Assembly (NCBI RefSeq): GCF_000272405.2
Contig: NZ_AJZM02000385.1
Span: 1-32,884 of the forward strand
Origin: Vibrio tasmaniensis 1F-187
GTDB taxonomy: Bacteria > Pseudomonadota > Gammaproteobacteria > Enterobacterales > Vibrionaceae
Direction: 5' to 3'
DNA: 32,884 nt
Shown here: positions 17,211 through 27,368 of the stretch, piece after piece
Numbering within the stretch: position 1 is the first letter of the stretch
Layout of the letters: every line of letters begins with the position of its first letter
Notes under the pieces: model-generated
Database searches by the model: none
What the model was told of the DNA's origin: nothing
Seen by the model: the letters and a program-made list of their open reading frames with translations, nothing else
Made by a program: the position numbers and the translations under genes

Positions 17211-17831
17211 ATGTCTGAAGTAAAATTTGAAACTGTAGAGCAAAAAGCTAGCTACGGTATCGGTCTACAAATGGGCCAACAACTTGCTGGTTCTGGTCTT
17301 GAAGGCCTAAACGTTGATGCAATCGCTGCTGGTATCGCAACAGCTCTAGTTGGCGACATGCCAGCTATCGAAGTTGACGAAATCAACAACGCACTACAAG
17401 AGCTACACACTCGTGGTGAAGCTGCACGTCAAGAACTAGCTAAAGCTGCTGCTGCTGACGGCGAAGCTTTCCTAGCTGACAACGCTCTTCGTTCAGAAGT
17501 TACAGTTCTTGAGTCTGGTCTTCAGTACGAAGTACTAACTGAAGGTACTGGCGAAATCCCAACTGCAGACAAGCAAGTGCGCGTTCACTACCACGGCGAA
17601 CTAACTGACGGTACAGTTTTCGATAGCTCTGTATCTCGCGGTCAACCTGCTGAATTCCCAGTAACTGGCGTAATTCAAGGTTGGGTACAAGCTCTACAAA
17701 TGATGCCTGTTGGCTCTAAGTGGAAGCTATACATCCCTCAAGATCTAGCATACGGTGAGCGTGGCGCAGGTGCTGCAATCCCACCATTTGCTGCTCTAGT
17801 ATTCGAAGTAGAACTTCTAGCAATTCTTTAA
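17211..17831 (+). CDS. fklB: FKBP-type peptidyl-prolyl isomerase, 22 kDa
   Basis: This cis-trans prolyl isomerase is 206 residues long, the same as E. coli FklB. The N-terminal helical domain (about 1-90) serves dimerisation, with [11 protein letters not shown] and [11 protein letters not shown]. The C-terminal FKBP domain (about 105-206) has [40 protein letters not shown] and [14 protein letters not shown], the residues that form the active-site pocket. There is no signal peptide, so it acts in the cytoplasm or leaves by a route not visible here. Codons are those of a highly expressed gene. Confidence 0.96.
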   Translation: MSEVKFETVEQKASYGIGLQMGQQLAGSGLEGLNVDAIAAGIATALVGDMPAIEVDEINNALQELHTRGEAARQELAKAAAADGEAFLADNALRSEVTVLESGLQYEVLTEGTGEIPTADKQVRVHYHGELTDGTVFDSSVSRGQPAEFPVTGVIQGWVQALQMMPVGSKWKLYIPQDLAYGERGAGAAIPPFAALVFEVELLAIL

Positions 17832-17890
17832 TTTCTATAAAAACCTTTAGTAAAACAAAAAACTATAGGTAAATTAGACTGAATTAGCTC

Positions 17891-17919
17891 AACGGCGATG
17901 TGACTACATCGCCGTTTTT
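17891..17919 (+). terminator. intrinsic terminator of fklB
   Basis: AACGGCGATGT (17891-17901) pairs perfectly with ACATCGCCGTT (17906-17916) around GACT, followed by TTTTCG. It stands 60 bases after the fklB stop. Confidence 0.92.
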
Positions 17920-17965
17920 CGTTTATAGTGAAAGAGTAAATTACTTTATTACTTAAGGACGAATA

Positions 17966-18472
17966 ATGAAGAAAGTACTCATCACCGTTTTAAGCAGCCT
18001 TGCTGTGGTATCTTGCGCTAGTACTAGCGAGTCAGAACAAGTTAGCCCAACTTCTGATATTAACTATTCCCAACTATCACAAACAGCCCTTATGGCCGCT
18101 GTAGACATGTGGTCTCAAAAAAATGAAGCAACACCATTTACGAGCACCCTTGCTAATTCCCTAAGTGACAAAGCATCTGTAACAAATGAGCAAGCTATAG
18201 GTGGAGTAGGCTCCATGCTAGCTCTTGCCCAAAATACCCTTGATAACTTTGACAACCAAGAGCTCGAAATGCTTTTCCCTGGAATGTCGACGCTTGATTC
18301 TACCGGTTTAACGTCAGTATTGGACTCAAAAACATCTGTTGAAAATGCATTTTCAGGATTAGGTATGGATTCATCAATGGTTGCGGCGTTTGCACCAATC
18401 ATTATTCAAGGGCTAGAGTCACAAGGCGCAACAAGCGGTCTCGTTGATTCACTCGAAGCTATTTGGTTGTAA
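17966..18472 (+). CDS. small DUF2780-like lipoprotein
   Basis: This 168-residue protein begins MKKVLITVLSSLAVVSCAS, with a lipobox VVSC and Cys17 as the lipidated residue; Ala at +2 suggests the outer membrane. The mature part has SVTNEQAIGGVGSMLALAQNTL, ELEMLFPGM, and MVAAFAPIIIQGLESQGA, which resemble DUF2780 proteins found in vibrios and relatives. The function is unknown. AAGGACG before the ATG is a good ribosome binding site. It is AT-richer than its neighbours. It is a monocistronic gene between two terminators. Confidence 0.78.
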   Translation: MKKVLITVLSSLAVVSCASTSESEQVSPTSDINYSQLSQTALMAAVDMWSQKNEATPFTSTLANSLSDKASVTNEQAIGGVGSMLALAQNTLDNFDNQELEMLFPGMSTLDSTGLTSVLDSKTSVENAFSGLGMDSSMVAAFAPIIIQGLESQGATSGLVDSLEAIWL

Positions 18473-18505
18473 TAACCAGTGATTAATAATTGATTTAAAA
18501 TACTT

Positions 18506-18530
18506 AAAGGGCGCTTCGGTGCTCTTTTTT
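18506..18530 (+). terminator. terminator of the DUF2780-like gene
   Basis: AAAGGGCGC (18506-18514) pairs with GTGCTCTTT (18519-18527), with two G-U pairs, around a UUCG tetraloop, and is followed by TTT. The stable UUCG loop makes it a convincing terminator despite the G-U pairs. Confidence 0.82.
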
Positions 18531-18545
18531 GTGCGCTGAACAAAA

Positions 18546-18580
<35 letters not shown>

Positions 18581-18666
18581 TATTGAGAAATGGAGCAGAG
18601 AAGGTAAAGAAAAGTGCCAAATATCGTGGTGCAATTCTTATGTCGGTCTCCTAATTCTACAGATAC

Positions 18667-18694
18667 AAAAAAGCCGAGCTAATGCTCGGCTTTT
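18667..18694 (-). terminator. terminator of the alpha ribosomal operon
   Basis: AAAAGCCGAGC (18669-18679) and GCTCGGCTTTT (18684-18694) form an 11-bp stem with a TAAT loop. On the minus strand it is followed by a T-run ending at about 18667, and it lies 22 bases after the rplQ stop. It ends transcription that began upstream of rpsM and secY. Confidence 0.93.
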
Positions 18695-18715
18695 GTATTA
18701 AGAATCTAGTATAGA

Positions 18716-19096
18716 TTACTCAGCAGCTTCTTCAGCAGCTGGGCGGTCTACAAGCTCAATGTAAGCCATTGGAGCTTTATCACCAGTACGGAAACCACAT
18801 TTAAGAATGCGAGTGTAACCACCTTGGCGAGCCGCGAAACGCGGGCCTAGTTCATTAAATAGTTTTGCCACAACTTCGTTATCACGAGTGCGAGCAAATG
18901 CAAGACGACGGTTAGCAACACTGTCTGTCTTAGCTAGGGTAATCAATGGCTCAATTACGCGACGTAGTTCTTTTGCTTTAGGCACGGTAGTTTTAATAAC
19001 TTCGTGACGAACAAGAGAGCTAGCCATGTTGCTGAACATCGCTTTGCGATGACTGCTGTTGCGGTTGAGTTGACGACCACTTTTACGATGGCGCAT
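18716..19096 (-). CDS. rplQ: 50S ribosomal protein L17
   Basis: This 126-residue protein is one residue shorter than E. coli L17. It begins [20 protein letters not shown], the conserved RNA-binding start, and has [23 protein letters not shown]. The C-terminal tail ends AAEEAAE and is acidic and not conserved in general. It is the last gene of the alpha operon, 24 bases after rpoA, and the terminator follows. Confidence 0.98.
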   Translation of the reverse strand: MRHRKSGRQLNRNSSHRKAMFSNMASSLVRHEVIKTTVPKAKELRRVIEPLITLAKTDSVANRRLAFARTRDNEVVAKLFNELGPRFAARQGGYTRILKCGFRTGDKAPMAYIELVDRPAAEEAAE

Positions 19097-19120
19097 GACC
19101 TAATCCTTCTAACTTTTCGA

Positions 19121-20113
19121 TTAATCTTCAGCGATTGACGCTGGTGGCCAGTTTTCTAGGCGCATGCCTAGAGAAAGACCACGTGAAGCAAGCACATCTT
19201 TAATCTCTGTAAGAGATTTCTTACCAAGGTTTGGCGTTTTAAGTAGCTCAACCTCAGTGCGCTGTACAAGATCACCGATGTAGTGAATCGCTTCTGCTTT
19301 CAAACAGTTAGCAGAGCGAACTGTTAGTTCAAGATCGTCTACAGGACGTAGTAGGATAGGATCGAATTCTGGCTTCTCTTCCTTCTCCTCAGGTACACGT
19401 ACATCACGAAGATCTACGAACGCATCCAGTTGTTCAGCTAAAATAGTAGCTGCACGACGGATTGCTTCCTCAGGTTCTAGAGTACCGTTCGTTTCCATAT
19501 CGATAACAAGCTTGTCTAAGTCAGTACGTTGTTCTACACGTGCCGCTTCAACAGCATAGGCGATTTTATCGACCGGGCTGTAAGTAGCGTCAACAAGTAG
19601 ACGACCGATTGGACGCTCATCTTCTTCAGTATGGATACGAGCTGAAGCTGGAACGTAACCACGACCACGTTCTACTTTGATACGCATAGCGATCTCAGCG
19701 TTGTCATCCGTTAGGTGACAAATTACGTGCTCAGGGTTAGCGATCTCTACATCACCATCGTGGGTGATGTCACCTGCAACAACAGGGCCTGAGCCTGATT
19801 TGTTCAGTGTAATAAACACTTCATCTTTGCCTTCAGCAACGCGTACAGCTAAACCTTTAAGGTTTAGAAGGATTTCCAGGATATCTTCCTGAACGCCTTC
19901 TTTAGTGCTGTATTCGTGTAGCACACCTTCGATTTCAACTTCTGTTACGGCACAACCCGGCATAGAAGATAGAAGAATGCGGCGAAGAGCATTACCTAGA
20001 GTATGGCCGAAACCGCGCTCTAATGGCTCAAGAGTTACTTTCGCGTGTGTCGTATTGATCTGTTCAATGTCAACAAGACGCGGCTTAAGAAATTCTGTTA
20101 CAGAACCCTGCAT
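19121..20113 (-). CDS. rpoA: RNA polymerase alpha subunit
   Basis: This subunit dimerises through its N-terminal domain (about 1-236) to assemble core RNA polymerase, and its C-terminal domain (about 250-330) binds UP elements and activators. The protein has 330 residues against 329 in E. coli because of one extra residue near position 93 (RVAEGKDE), so the DNA-contacting arginine of E. coli Arg265 is Arg266 here ([19 protein letters not shown]). The linker [17 protein letters not shown] is intact. It sits between rpsD and rplQ, in the classical order. Confidence 0.99.
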   Translation of the reverse strand: MQGSVTEFLKPRLVDIEQINTTHAKVTLEPLERGFGHTLGNALRRILLSSMPGCAVTEVEIEGVLHEYSTKEGVQEDILEILLNLKGLAVRVAEGKDEVFITLNKSGSGPVVAGDITHDGDVEIANPEHVICHLTDDNAEIAMRIKVERGRGYVPASARIHTEEDERPIGRLLVDATYSPVDKIAYAVEAARVEQRTDLDKLVIDMETNGTLEPEEAIRRAATILAEQLDAFVDLRDVRVPEEKEEKPEFDPILLRPVDDLELTVRSANCLKAEAIHYIGDLVQRTEVELLKTPNLGKKSLTEIKDVLASRGLSLGMRLENWPPASIAED

Positions 20114-20135
20114 TGTGTCCTCTCTTTTTTTAACC

Positions 20136-20756
20136 TTACTTAGAGTAAAGTTCGACGATCAAGTGTTCATTGATGTCAGCTGATAGGTCAGAACGCTCAG
20201 GCATACGCTTGAATGTACCTTCCATTTTGCCAGCATCTACTTCAATCCAAGTTGGCTTTTCACGTTGTTCAGCAACTTCTAGAGCCGCTTTAATACGAGA
20301 TTGCTGTTTAGCTTTCTCGCGGATAGAAACAACGTCGTTTGCCGCTACTTTGAAAGAAGGAACGTTTACAACTTTACCGTTAACTAGAATAGACTTGTGG
20401 CTAACTAGTTGACGAGATTCAGCACGAGTAGCGCCAAAGCCCATACGGTAAACTACGTTATCAAGACGACCTTCAAGAAGCTGAAGCAGGTTTGCACCTG
20501 TGTTGCCTTTAAGACGTGCAGCTTCTTTGTAGTAGTTGCGGAATTGTTTTTCTAGAACGCCGTAAATACGACGAACTTTTTGCTTCTCACGAAGCTGAAC
20601 GCCATACTCAGATAGACGACCGCGACGAGCGCCGTGTACACCTGGTGCGTTATCAATTTTACACTTGGTATCGATCGCACGGACACCAGACTTAAGGAAT
20701 AAGTCAGTACCTTCGCGACGGCTAAGCTTCAGCTTAGGACCCAAATATCTTGCCAT
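20136..20756 (-). CDS. rpsD: 30S ribosomal protein S4
   Basis: S4 is a primary 16S rRNA-binding protein and, in E. coli, the translational repressor of the alpha operon. The 206 residues match E. coli length. It opens [20 protein letters not shown]; the S4 RNA-binding domain lies at about 95-160 with [12 protein letters not shown] and [21 protein letters not shown] residues. Gaps are 22 bases to rpoA and 31 bases to rpsK. Autoregulation through the alpha leader is likely. Confidence 0.98.
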   Translation of the reverse strand: MARYLGPKLKLSRREGTDLFLKSGVRAIDTKCKIDNAPGVHGARRGRLSEYGVQLREKQKVRRIYGVLEKQFRNYYKEAARLKGNTGANLLQLLEGRLDNVVYRMGFGATRAESRQLVSHKSILVNGKVVNVPSFKVAANDVVSIREKAKQQSRIKAALEVAEQREKPTWIEVDAGKMEGTFKRMPERSDLSADINEHLIVELYSK

Positions 20757-20787
20757 GATCTTTCTCCAATATTCCTAGAAACGAAAC

Positions 20788-21183
<396 letters not shown>

Positions 21184-21196
21184 CTACCTTATCCGA

Positions 21197-21553
21197 CTAT
21201 TTCTTGATCGGCTTGCGCGGACCCTTACGGGTGCGAGCGTTGGTTTTAGTACGCTGTCCACGTAGTGGTAGACTGCGACGATGACGAAGACCGCGGTAAC
21301 AGCCAAGGTCCATAAGACGCTTGATGTTCATCGATACTTCACGACGTAGATCACCTTCTACAGTGTATTTAGCTACACCATCACGCAGTTGATCGATCTG
21401 CTCTTCAGTTAGTTCACTGATCTTAGCATCTTCAGCAATACCCACTTCAGCTAGAATAGCTTGAGAGCGAGTTTTGCCAATACCGTAGATTGCAGTAAGT
21501 GCAATTACAGAATGCTTATGATCAGGAATGTTAATGCCGGCTATACGGGCCAT
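21197..21553 (-). CDS. rpsM: 30S ribosomal protein S13
   Basis: S13 forms the head of the small subunit and the contact to L5 of the large subunit. The 118 residues match E. coli. The start [14 protein letters not shown] and the basic C-terminal tail with [20 protein letters not shown] are typical. AGGAG 6 bases before the ATG is a strong ribosome binding site. It is the first gene of the alpha operon, downstream of a 149-base leader region containing its promoter. Confidence 0.98.
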   Translation of the reverse strand: MARIAGINIPDHKHSVIALTAIYGIGKTRSQAILAEVGIAEDAKISELTEEQIDQLRDGVAKYTVEGDLRREVSMNIKRLMDLGCYRGLRHRRSLPLRGQRTKTNARTRKGPRKPIKK

Positions 21554-21650
21554 TATTCACTCCTAAGGGGGTTCATAAAAGAATTATCCGCAGCAAAGCC
21601 CGTTATGGATACGCTGCGGCATACTACTTCTTTTGCACGCAAAAGGTAGG
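21554..21650 (-). promoter_or_regulatory. alpha operon leader, probable S4-responsive element
   Basis: From the predicted start at about 21650 to the rpsM ATG there are about 97 leader bases with two inverted repeats: CTTTTG/CAAAAG (21630-21645, 4-base loop) and CCGCAGC/GCTGCGG (21588-21619). The large loop of the latter carries GGG, and CCCC follows shortly before the ribosome binding site, so a pseudoknot is possible. In E. coli an S4-binding pseudoknot sits at this place. Conservation here is inferred. Confidence 0.6.
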
Positions 21651-21656
21651 CCGAGG

Positions 21657-21685
21657 AATATACTCGACTCTACCTAGTATTTCAA
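21657..21685 (-). promoter_or_regulatory. sigma-70 promoter of the alpha operon
   Basis: On the minus strand TTGAAA (21680-21685) and TATATT (21657-21662) lie exactly 17 bases apart, each at 5 of 6 to consensus. The bases after the -10 (CCTCGGCC) are G/C rich, the discriminator type often linked to stringent control of ribosomal genes. The promoter lies between rpmJ and rpsM. Confidence 0.82.
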
Positions 21686-21702
21686 GTAAAAATTTCTGCT
21701 GA

Positions 21703-21816
21703 TTAGCCTTGGCGTTGCTTATGCTTTGGCTCACTGCAAATCACGCGAACGACACCGTTACGCTTGATAACTTTACAGTTACGGCAGATTTTTTTAACGG
21801 AAGCACGAACTTTCAT
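21703..21816 (-). CDS. rpmJ: 50S ribosomal protein L36 (zinc-ribbon form)
   Basis: This gene is too short for usual open-frame lists. It encodes 37 residues, opening [20 protein letters not shown]. Cys11, Cys14, Cys27 and His32 form the zinc-binding CCCH site, so this is the zinc-containing version. In some bacteria a second, zinc-free paralogue is made when zinc is scarce. It lies 41 bases after secY, the last gene of the spc operon. Confidence 0.97.
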
Positions 21817-21857
21817 TGCTAAACTCCGTAAATGGAATCGAAATAATTACTACCGAA

Positions 21858-23192
21858 TTAACGGCCGTAACCTTTCAGATTCGCTTTCTTTAACACAGAA
21901 TCATACTGTTGTGACATCAGATGAGTCTGTACCTGTGCCATGAAATCCATGATAACTACCACTACGATTAGTAGTGATGTGCCGCCGAAGTAGAAACGAA
22001 CGTTCCACGCGACCATCATGAATTCAGGAATCAGACATATAAAAGTAATGTATAGAGCGCCCGCAAGGGTTAGCCTAGTCATCACTTTATCGATATATTT
22101 CGCTGTCTGCTCACCTGGGCGGATACCGGGTACGAATGCACCAGACTTCTTCAAATTATCAGCTGTTTCACGCGGGTTAAACACCAACGCTGTATAGAAG
22201 AAACAGAAGAAGATTATAGCTGCTGCATAAAGCATTACATACAAAGGTTGACCTGGGCTAAGAGCTAATGACACGTCAGTTAACCAACCGAACGCGCTGC
22301 TTTCACCATTTTGACCAAACCATTGTGCTAATGTTCCTGGGAACAAAATAATACTTGATGCAAAAATCGCTGGAATAACACCTGCCATATTAATCTTAAG
22401 AGGCAAGTGAGAGCTTTGAGCTGCAAAAACTTTACGACCTTGTTGACGCTTCGCATAGTTAACGACGATACGACGTTGACCACGTTCCATGAAAACTACG
22501 AAGTAAATTACAGCAAAAGACAATACCGCGATAAACAACAGAAGAAGCACATGCAATTCACCTTGACGCGCTTGCTCGATTGTTTGACCGATTGCAGAAG
22601 GCAATCCAGCAACAATACCTGCAAAAATCAGAATGGAAATACCATTACCGATTCCTCGCTCAGTGATTTGTTCACCTAACCACATCAAAAACATGGTACC
22701 AGTTACTAAACTCACGGTAGCAATAAGCGTAAACATGGTTTGGTTGATAACAACCAGATTGTCGACCATGTTTGGTAAGCCTGTTGCGATACCAATAGCT
22801 TGGAATGTTGCAAGTACAAGCGTGCCGTAGCGTGTATATTGGCTTATCTTACGACGGCCTGCTTCACCCTCTTTTTTGAGTTCCGCTAACGCTGGATGAA
22901 CTACAGTTAGCAATTGGACTACGATCGATGCCGAAATGTACGGCATGATACCCAATGCTAATATAGATGCACGCTCAAGAGCACCACCGGAGAACATGTT
23001 AAACATTTCTACGATGGTACCTTTTTGCTGATCGAACAAATCGGCAAGTACAGCTGCGTCAATACCAGGGATCGGCACAAAAGAGCCGGCTCGGAATACT
23101 AAAAGTGCACCAATTACGAATAATAAGCGCGACTTTAGTTCACTTAAGCCGCTCTGAGCACTACGAAAATCTTTTCCTGGTTTCTTAGCCAT
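21858..23192 (-). CDS. secY: protein translocase channel SecY
   Basis: SecY is the membrane channel for secretion and membrane insertion, with SecE and SecG. The 444-residue protein (E. coli 443) has ten hydrophobic helices. The N-terminus is cytoplasmic with [29 protein letters not shown]. The loops between helices 6 and 7, and 8 and 9, are cytoplasmic and basic ([39 protein letters not shown]). The C-terminal tail ends [11 protein letters not shown]. It lies 20 bases after rplO in the spc operon. Confidence 0.99.
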   Translation of the reverse strand: MAKKPGKDFRSAQSGLSELKSRLLFVIGALLVFRAGSFVPIPGIDAAVLADLFDQQKGTIVEMFNMFSGGALERASILALGIMPYISASIVVQLLTVVHPALAELKKEGEAGRRKISQYTRYGTLVLATFQAIGIATGLPNMVDNLVVINQTMFTLIATVSLVTGTMFLMWLGEQITERGIGNGISILIFAGIVAGLPSAIGQTIEQARQGELHVLLLLFIAVLSFAVIYFVVFMERGQRRIVVNYAKRQQGRKVFAAQSSHLPLKINMAGVIPAIFASSIILFPGTLAQWFGQNGESSAFGWLTDVSLALSPGQPLYVMLYAAAIIFFCFFYTALVFNPRETADNLKKSGAFVPGIRPGEQTAKYIDKVMTRLTLAGALYITFICLIPEFMMVAWNVRFYFGGTSLLIVVVVIMDFMAQVQTHLMSQQYDSVLKKANLKGYGR

Positions 23193-23212
23193 CTGTACCT
23201 CGTTCCTCGAGA

Positions 23213-23647
23213 TTATTCCTCGATTTTACCGCCTGCAGCTTCGATTGCAGCTTTAGCGCCTTTAGTCACGCGTAGACCTTTAACAGTCACAGCTTTGCTT
23301 AGGTCACCAGAAAGAACGATCTTAACAAACTCGATGTTCTTAGTGATAACGTTAGCAGCTTTAAGGCTGTTAAGATCAACTACGTCACCTGTTACTTTCG
23401 CTAGCTCAGCTAGACGAACTTCAGCAGACACTAGGCTCTTACGAGAAGTGAAACCGAATTTAGGTAGACGTTGTTTTAGAGGCATTTGACCGCCTTCAAA
23501 ACCTGGACGAACAGAGCCGCCAGAACGTGACTTTTGACCTTTGTGACCGCGGCCACCTGTTTTACCAAGGCCAGAACCGATACCACGACCTACACGCTTC
23601 TTAGAAGGTTTAGAGCCAGCAGCCGGTGATAGAGTATTCAAACGCAT
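23213..23647 (-). CDS. rplO: 50S ribosomal protein L15
   Basis: This is a 144-residue protein with the E. coli length. The extended glycine- and arginine-rich N-terminal tail [26 protein letters not shown] enters the large subunit rRNA. The C-terminal half is globular. It lies 5 bases after rpmD, the tightest spacing in this operon apart from overlaps. Confidence 0.98.
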   Translation of the reverse strand: MRLNTLSPAAGSKPSKKRVGRGIGSGLGKTGGRGHKGQKSRSGGSVRPGFEGGQMPLKQRLPKFGFTSRKSLVSAEVRLAELAKVTGDVVDLNSLKAANVITKNIEFVKIVLSGDLSKAVTVKGLRVTKGAKAAIEAAGGKIEE

Positions 23648-23652
23648 TCTGA

Positions 23653-23829
23653 TTACTCCTCAATCTTAACCATGTAGTAAACCTTGTTGATCATACCGCG
23701 TACGCACGGAGTATCTTCAAGTTCTACTGTATGGTTGATGCGACGAAGACCTAGACCTTTAAGACACGCTTTGTGCTTAGGTAGGCGACCAATTGAGCTT
23801 TTAGTTTGAGTTACTTTAATAGTTGCCAT
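23653..23829 (-). CDS. rpmD: 50S ribosomal protein L30
   Basis: This protein has 58 residues (E. coli 59): [20 protein letters not shown] then [16 protein letters not shown]. The start at 23829 was chosen because homology begins there and GGAG lies 10 bases upstream, at the end of rpsE. A longer reading from 23856 adds nine residues within rpsE and is not used. Confidence 0.97.
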   Translation of the reverse strand: MATIKVTQTKSSIGRLPKHKACLKGLGLRRINHTVELEDTPCVRGMINKVYYMVKIEE

Positions 23830-23836
23830 CGTGTGC

Positions 23837-24337
23837 TTACTCCGAAATAGATTCAACAGTTAGACCACGTTTAGCAGCAACCATTTCTGGTGACTTAACG
23901 TCTACTAGAGCACCAATCGTTGCGCGAACAACGTTGATTGGGTTCGTTGAACCGTATGCTTTAGAAAGAACGTTATGTACGCCTGCAACTTCAAGTACGG
24001 CACGCATTGCACCACCGGCAATAACACCTGTACCTTCAGCAGCTGGCTGCATGTAAACTTTAGAGCCCGAATGACGACCTTTCACCGGGTGGTGAAGAGT
24101 GCCTTCGTTAAGCGCAACAGTAACCATGTTACGACGCGCTTTTTCCATTGCTTTTTGAATCGCTGCAGGTACTTCACGAGCTTTGCCGTAACCGAAACCT
24201 ACGCGACCATTACCGTCACCAACTACTGTTAGTGCAGTGAAGCTCATGATTCGACCACCTTTAACCGTCTTAGATACACGGTTAACAGCGATCAGCTTTT
24301 CTTGCAAATCATTAGCTTGTTGTTGTTCTTTAGCCAT
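23837..24337 (-). CDS. rpsE: 30S ribosomal protein S5
   Basis: S5 shapes decoding accuracy and the spectinomycin site on the small subunit. The 166-residue protein (E. coli 167) has the loop [19 protein letters not shown] (about 21-41), where spectinomycin-resistance changes arise in E. coli; it looks wild-type here. [21 protein letters not shown] and the C-terminal VRATIGAL are conserved. It is 14 bases after rplR. Confidence 0.98.
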
Positions 24338-24351
24338 CTTCCAACCCTACC

Positions 24352-24705
24352 TTAGAATTTCAGACCAGCTTCGCGAGCAGATTCTGCTAGCGCCGCTACT
24401 CGACCGTGGTATTGGAAACCAGAACGGTCAAATGCAACTGAAGCTACGCCTTTTTCAAGAGCGCGCTCAGCAACAGCTTTACCAACTGCTTTAGCTGCAT
24501 CGACGTTACCAGTGTTCTTAACTTGCTCACGGATCGCTTTTTCTACAGTAGAAGCAGCTGCGATAACCTCAGAGCCGTTTGCCGAGATAACTTGAGCGTA
24601 AACATGGCGAGGAGTACGATGTACTACCAGGCGAGTTGCACCAAGTTCTGCAATCTTACGACGTGCACGTGTAGCACGACGGATGCGAGATGCTTTCTTA
24701 TCCAT
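24352..24705 (-). CDS. rplR: 50S ribosomal protein L18
   Basis: L18 binds 5S rRNA together with L5 and L25. The 117 residues match E. coli, with the basic start [18 protein letters not shown] and the [20 protein letters not shown] core. The C-terminal [26 protein letters not shown] is typical. It is 9 bases after rplF. Confidence 0.98.
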   Translation of the reverse strand: MDKKASRIRRATRARRKIAELGATRLVVHRTPRHVYAQVISANGSEVIAAASTVEKAIREQVKNTGNVDAAKAVGKAVAERALEKGVASVAFDRSGFQYHGRVAALAESAREAGLKF

Positions 24706-24714
24706 AGTGATACC

Positions 24715-25248
24715 TTACTTCTTCTTAGCTTCTTTAGTACGCACATTTTCATCTGCGTAACGAACACCTTTGCCTTTGTAAGGCTCAGGAGCACGGTAAG
24801 AACGAATGTCAGCCGCAACTTGACCTACTACTTGCTTATCGCAACCAGTAATAACGATCTCAGTTTGGCTAGGGCACTCAGCTTTAATACCTTCAGGTAG
24901 AGCGTGCTCTACTGGGTGAGAAAAACCAAGAGTTAGACCTACAGCGTTGCCTTTCATAGCAGCACGGTAACCAACACCCTTAAGAGTTAGCTTCTTAGTG
25001 AAGCCCTCAGTAACACCCACAACCATGTTATTAACTAGAGCGCGAGCTGTACCAGCTTGTGCCCATGCGTTAGTAACACCTTCTTTCGGACCGAAAGTTA
25101 GGTTGTTTTCTTCCTGTGCAATAACTACGGCGCTGTTAAGAACGCGAGTAAGCTCACCTTTGCTACCTTTTACAGTAACTTCTTGGCCGTTTAGTTTCAC
25201 CTCTACGCCAGCTGGAATAGCGACAGGTGCTTTAGCAACACGAGACAT
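24715..25248 (-). CDS. rplF: 50S ribosomal protein L6
   Basis: L6 consists of two similar domains that bind 23S rRNA near the factor-binding site. The 177-residue protein equals E. coli. It opens [21 protein letters not shown], and the second domain carries the conserved [16 protein letters not shown]. It is 10 bases after rpsH. Confidence 0.98.
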   Translation of the reverse strand: MSRVAKAPVAIPAGVEVKLNGQEVTVKGSKGELTRVLNSAVVIAQEENNLTFGPKEGVTNAWAQAGTARALVNNMVVGVTEGFTKKLTLKGVGYRAAMKGNAVGLTLGFSHPVEHALPEGIKAECPSQTEIVITGCDKQVVGQVAADIRSYRAPEPYKGKGVRYADENVRTKEAKKK

Positions 25249-25258
25249 AATCTACTCC

Positions 25259-25651
25259 TTAAGCTACGTAACAGATGATTTCACCGCCAAGACCTGCTTT
25301 ACGAGCAGCACGGTCAGACATCAGACCCTTGGAAGTAGAAACAACTGCAATACCAAGACCACCCATCACTGTAGGTAAAGAGTCTTTATTTTTATAAACT
25401 CTTAGACCAGGACGTGATACGCGCTTGATTTGCTCGATTACAGGTTTAGCTTGGAAGTACTTAAGAGTAACTTCTAGCTCAGGTTTTGCTTCGCTGTCAA
25501 CAGCGAAGTCTACGATGTAACCTTCAGCTTTAAGTAATGCAGCAATTGCAACTTTAAGCTTTGAAGAAGGCATTTTTACAGCAACTTTATTTGCTGCCTG
25601 ACCGTTACGAACGCGGGTCAGCATATCCGAAATCGGATCTTGCATGCTCAT
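25259..25651 (-). CDS. rpsH: 30S ribosomal protein S8
   Basis: S8 binds the 16S central domain and in E. coli is the repressor of the spc operon. The 130 residues match E. coli. [18 protein letters not shown] at the start and [28 protein letters not shown] at the end (given as two blocks) are highly conserved. It is 29 bases after rpsN. See the hairpin at the rplE start for the possible repressor target. Confidence 0.98.
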   Translation of the reverse strand: MSMQDPISDMLTRVRNGQAANKVAVKMPSSKLKVAIAALLKAEGYIVDFAVDSEAKPELEVTLKYFQAKPVIEQIKRVSRPGLRVYKNKDSLPTVMGGLGIAVVSTSKGLMSDRAARKAGLGGEIICYVA

Positions 25652-25680
25652 AAGATTTACTCCAAATGATTAAGTGGCAA

Positions 25681-25986
25681 TTACCAGCTAGCCTTACGAA
25701 GACCCGGAATCTCGCCTTTCATGCAAGCTTCGCGAACCTTAATACGGCTTAGACCGAATTTACGTAGGTAACCGTGTGGACGACCAGTTTGGTTGCAACG
25801 GTTGCGCTGACGTGATGCACTTGAATCACGTGGAAGAGATTGCAGTTTAAGAACCGCATTCCAACGATCTTCTTCAGATGCGTTTACATCGCTAATGATA
25901 ACTTTTAGCGCAGAACGCTTTTCAGCGAACTTAACTACTAGTTTTGCACGTTTAGCTTCACGTGCTTTCATTGATTGTTTAGCCAT
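25681..25986 (-). CDS. rpsN: 30S ribosomal protein S14 (zinc-free form)
   Basis: This is a 101-residue protein equal to E. coli S14. The start [20 protein letters not shown] at 25986 follows AAGGGTAGGG. The open frame continues upstream to 26214 in another reading of rplE and is not real. Only scattered cysteines are present, without the CxxC...CxxC zinc ribbon, so this is the long, zinc-free type. The C-terminal [19 protein letters not shown] is the family signature. Confidence 0.98.
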   Translation of the reverse strand: MAKQSMKAREAKRAKLVVKFAEKRSALKVIISDVNASEEDRWNAVLKLQSLPRDSSASRQRNRCNQTGRPHGYLRKFGLSRIKVREACMKGEIPGLRKASW

Positions 25987-26002
25987 AACAGTAACCCTAC
26001 CC

Positions 26003-26542
26003 TTACTTACGGAATGGGAAGTTAAAGGCAGCCAGCAGAGCTCGGCCTTCCTCATCGGATCCCGCAGATGTCGTGATAGTAATATCAAGACCGCGGACAC
26101 GATCGACTTTATCGTAGTCGATTTCCGGAAAGATGATTTGCTCGCGAACGCCCATGCTGTAGTTACCGCGTCCGTCAAAAGACTTAGCGCTAACACCACG
26201 GAAATCACGTACACGTGGAAGTGCGATAGAGATTAAACGCTCTAAAAATTCCCACATGCGCTCACCACGCAAGGTTACTTTACAACCAATTGGGTAGCCT
26301 TCACGAATTTTGAAACCAGCTACAGATTTACGCGCTTTCGTGATAAGAGGCTTTTGACCAGAGATCGTTGCCATATCAGACGCTGCGTTTTCTAGCAGTT
26401 TCTTATCGTTGATTGCTTCACCAACGCCCATGTTTAGGGTGATTTTCTCAATCCTAGGGACTTGCATGACGCTTGTGTAGCTGAACTCTTTGGTAAGCTC
26501 AGCGACTACAGACGACTTGTAGTAATCATGCAGTTTCGCCAT
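26003..26542 (-). CDS. rplE: 50S ribosomal protein L5
   Basis: L5 binds 5S rRNA and the P-site tRNA loop and bridges to S13. The 179-residue protein equals E. coli: [13 protein letters not shown] at the start, [16 protein letters not shown], and [17 protein letters not shown] helix, with [19 protein letters not shown] near the end. It starts 24 bases after rplX. Its first codons can fold into a hairpin. Confidence 0.98.
   Translation of the reverse strand: MAKLHDYYKSSVVAELTKEFSYTSVMQVPRIEKITLNMGVGEAINDKKLLENAASDMATISGQKPLITKARKSVAGFKIREGYPIGCKVTLRGERMWEFLERLISIALPRVRDFRGVSAKSFDGRGNYSMGVREQIIFPEIDYDKVDRVRGLDITITTSAGSDEEGRALLAAFNFPFRK
26505..26523 (-). promoter_or_regulatory. candidate S8-repressor hairpin at the rplE start
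   Basis: Codons 7-13 of rplE hold ACTACA and TGTAGT, complementary 6-base arms around a 7-base loop. As I recall it, E. coli has a shorter ACTAC/GTAGT stem with a different loop at the same place, near where S8 binds to repress spc translation. The same pairing with different sequence would hint at structure being kept. This comparison is from memory. Confidence 0.4.
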
Positions 26543-26566
26543 AGTAGAACTCCAAATTACTTCTAA

Positions 26567-26884
26567 TTAGTTAGAAACAGTTTCGCCGTTAGATTTGAAG
26601 AAACGAACTTTCTTGCCATCTTCGATACGGAAACCGATACGGTCTGCTTTACCAGTAGCCGCGTTAAAGACTGCAACGTTAGAAGCATCAATAGCTGCTT
26701 CTTGTTCAACGATGCCACCTTGTTGACCTAGAGCCGGAACCGGCTTTTGGTGTTTTTTAACAAGATTGATGCCTTCAACAACAACTTTACCAGTTGTCAG
26801 AACCTTAGTTACTTTACCTTTCTTGCCTTTATCTTTACCAGCAAGAATGATTACTTCGTCATTACGACGGATTTTAGCTGCCAT
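26567..26884 (-). CDS. rplX: 50S ribosomal protein L24
   Basis: L24 starts large subunit assembly by binding the 5' end of 23S rRNA. The 105-residue protein (E. coli 104) has a KOW motif in [20 protein letters not shown] (about 10-29) and the loop [20 protein letters not shown] near the tunnel exit. It is 11 bases after rplN. Confidence 0.98.
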   Translation of the reverse strand: MAAKIRRNDEVIILAGKDKGKKGKVTKVLTTGKVVVEGINLVKKHQKPVPALGQQGGIVEQEAAIDASNVAVFNAATGKADRIGFRIEDGKKVRFFKSNGETVSN

Positions 26885-26895
26885 GTTGCCGCTCC

Positions 26896-27267
26896 TTACA
26901 GAACTTCAGGTGCAAGTGATACAATCTTCATGAATTTCGCGTTACGAAGTTCACGAGTCACAGGACCAAAGATACGTGTGCCGACTGGTTGCTCAGTAGT
27001 GTCATTTAACAATACACAAGCATTACTGTCGAAGCGAATGACAGAACCGTCTGGGCGACGAACGCCTTTACGGGTGCGCACTACTACCGCCTTCAGAACA
27101 TCACCTTTCTTTACTTTACCGCGAGGAATCGCTTCCTTCACTGTAACCTTGATGACGTCACCGATATGTGCATAACGGCGGTGAGAGCCACCCAGAACCT
27201 TAATACACATTACCTTGCGCGCGCCAGAGTTATCTGCTGCGTCAAGTGTACTTTGCATCTGGATCAT
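26896..27267 (-). CDS. rplN: 50S ribosomal protein L14
   Basis: L14 sits at the subunit interface. The 123-residue protein equals E. coli and is nearly identical to it by eye: [60 protein letters not shown]. It is the first gene of the spc operon, preceded by a promoter, a leader hairpin and the terminator that ends the S10 operon. Confidence 0.99.
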   Translation of the reverse strand: MIQMQSTLDAADNSGARKVMCIKVLGGSHRRYAHIGDVIKVTVKEAIPRGKVKKGDVLKAVVVRTRKGVRRPDGSVIRFDSNACVLLNDTTEQPVGTRIFGPVTRELRNAKFMKIVSLAPEVL

Positions 27268-27296
27268 TGTTAGTGCTCCGCTAAATATTAAAACTA

Positions 27297-27310
27297 GACC
27301 CTCTCGGGTC
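27297..27310 (-). promoter_or_regulatory. GNRA-loop hairpin in the spc operon leader
   Basis: On the minus strand GACCC-GAGA-GGGTC forms a 5-bp G/C-rich stem with a GNRA tetraloop. It lies about 20 bases into the predicted spc transcript and about 30 bases before the rplN ATG. It may stabilise the 5' end or serve as a protein site. Confidence 0.55.
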
Positions 27311-27336
27311 GGGCTGCCTCTTTAAAAGGGACGCGA

Positions 27337-27345
27337 ATTGTACCA
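27337..27345 (-). promoter_or_regulatory. extended -10 promoter of the spc operon
   Basis: The minus strand shows TGG followed by TACAAT (27337-27342), an extended -10 element. No good -35 is found at 16-18 bases, and an A/T-rich stretch lies upstream. The bases after the -10 begin TCGCGTCCC, G/C rich as in stringently controlled promoters. The site sits between the S10 terminator and rplN. Confidence 0.7.
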
Positions 27346-27368
27346 CCCTTTTTTTAAATTGGGTAGAC

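Noticed and set aside
25987..26214. Extension of the rpsN frame to a 177-residue protein
   Set aside because: It lies within rplE in another frame, and S14 homology begins exactly at 25986.
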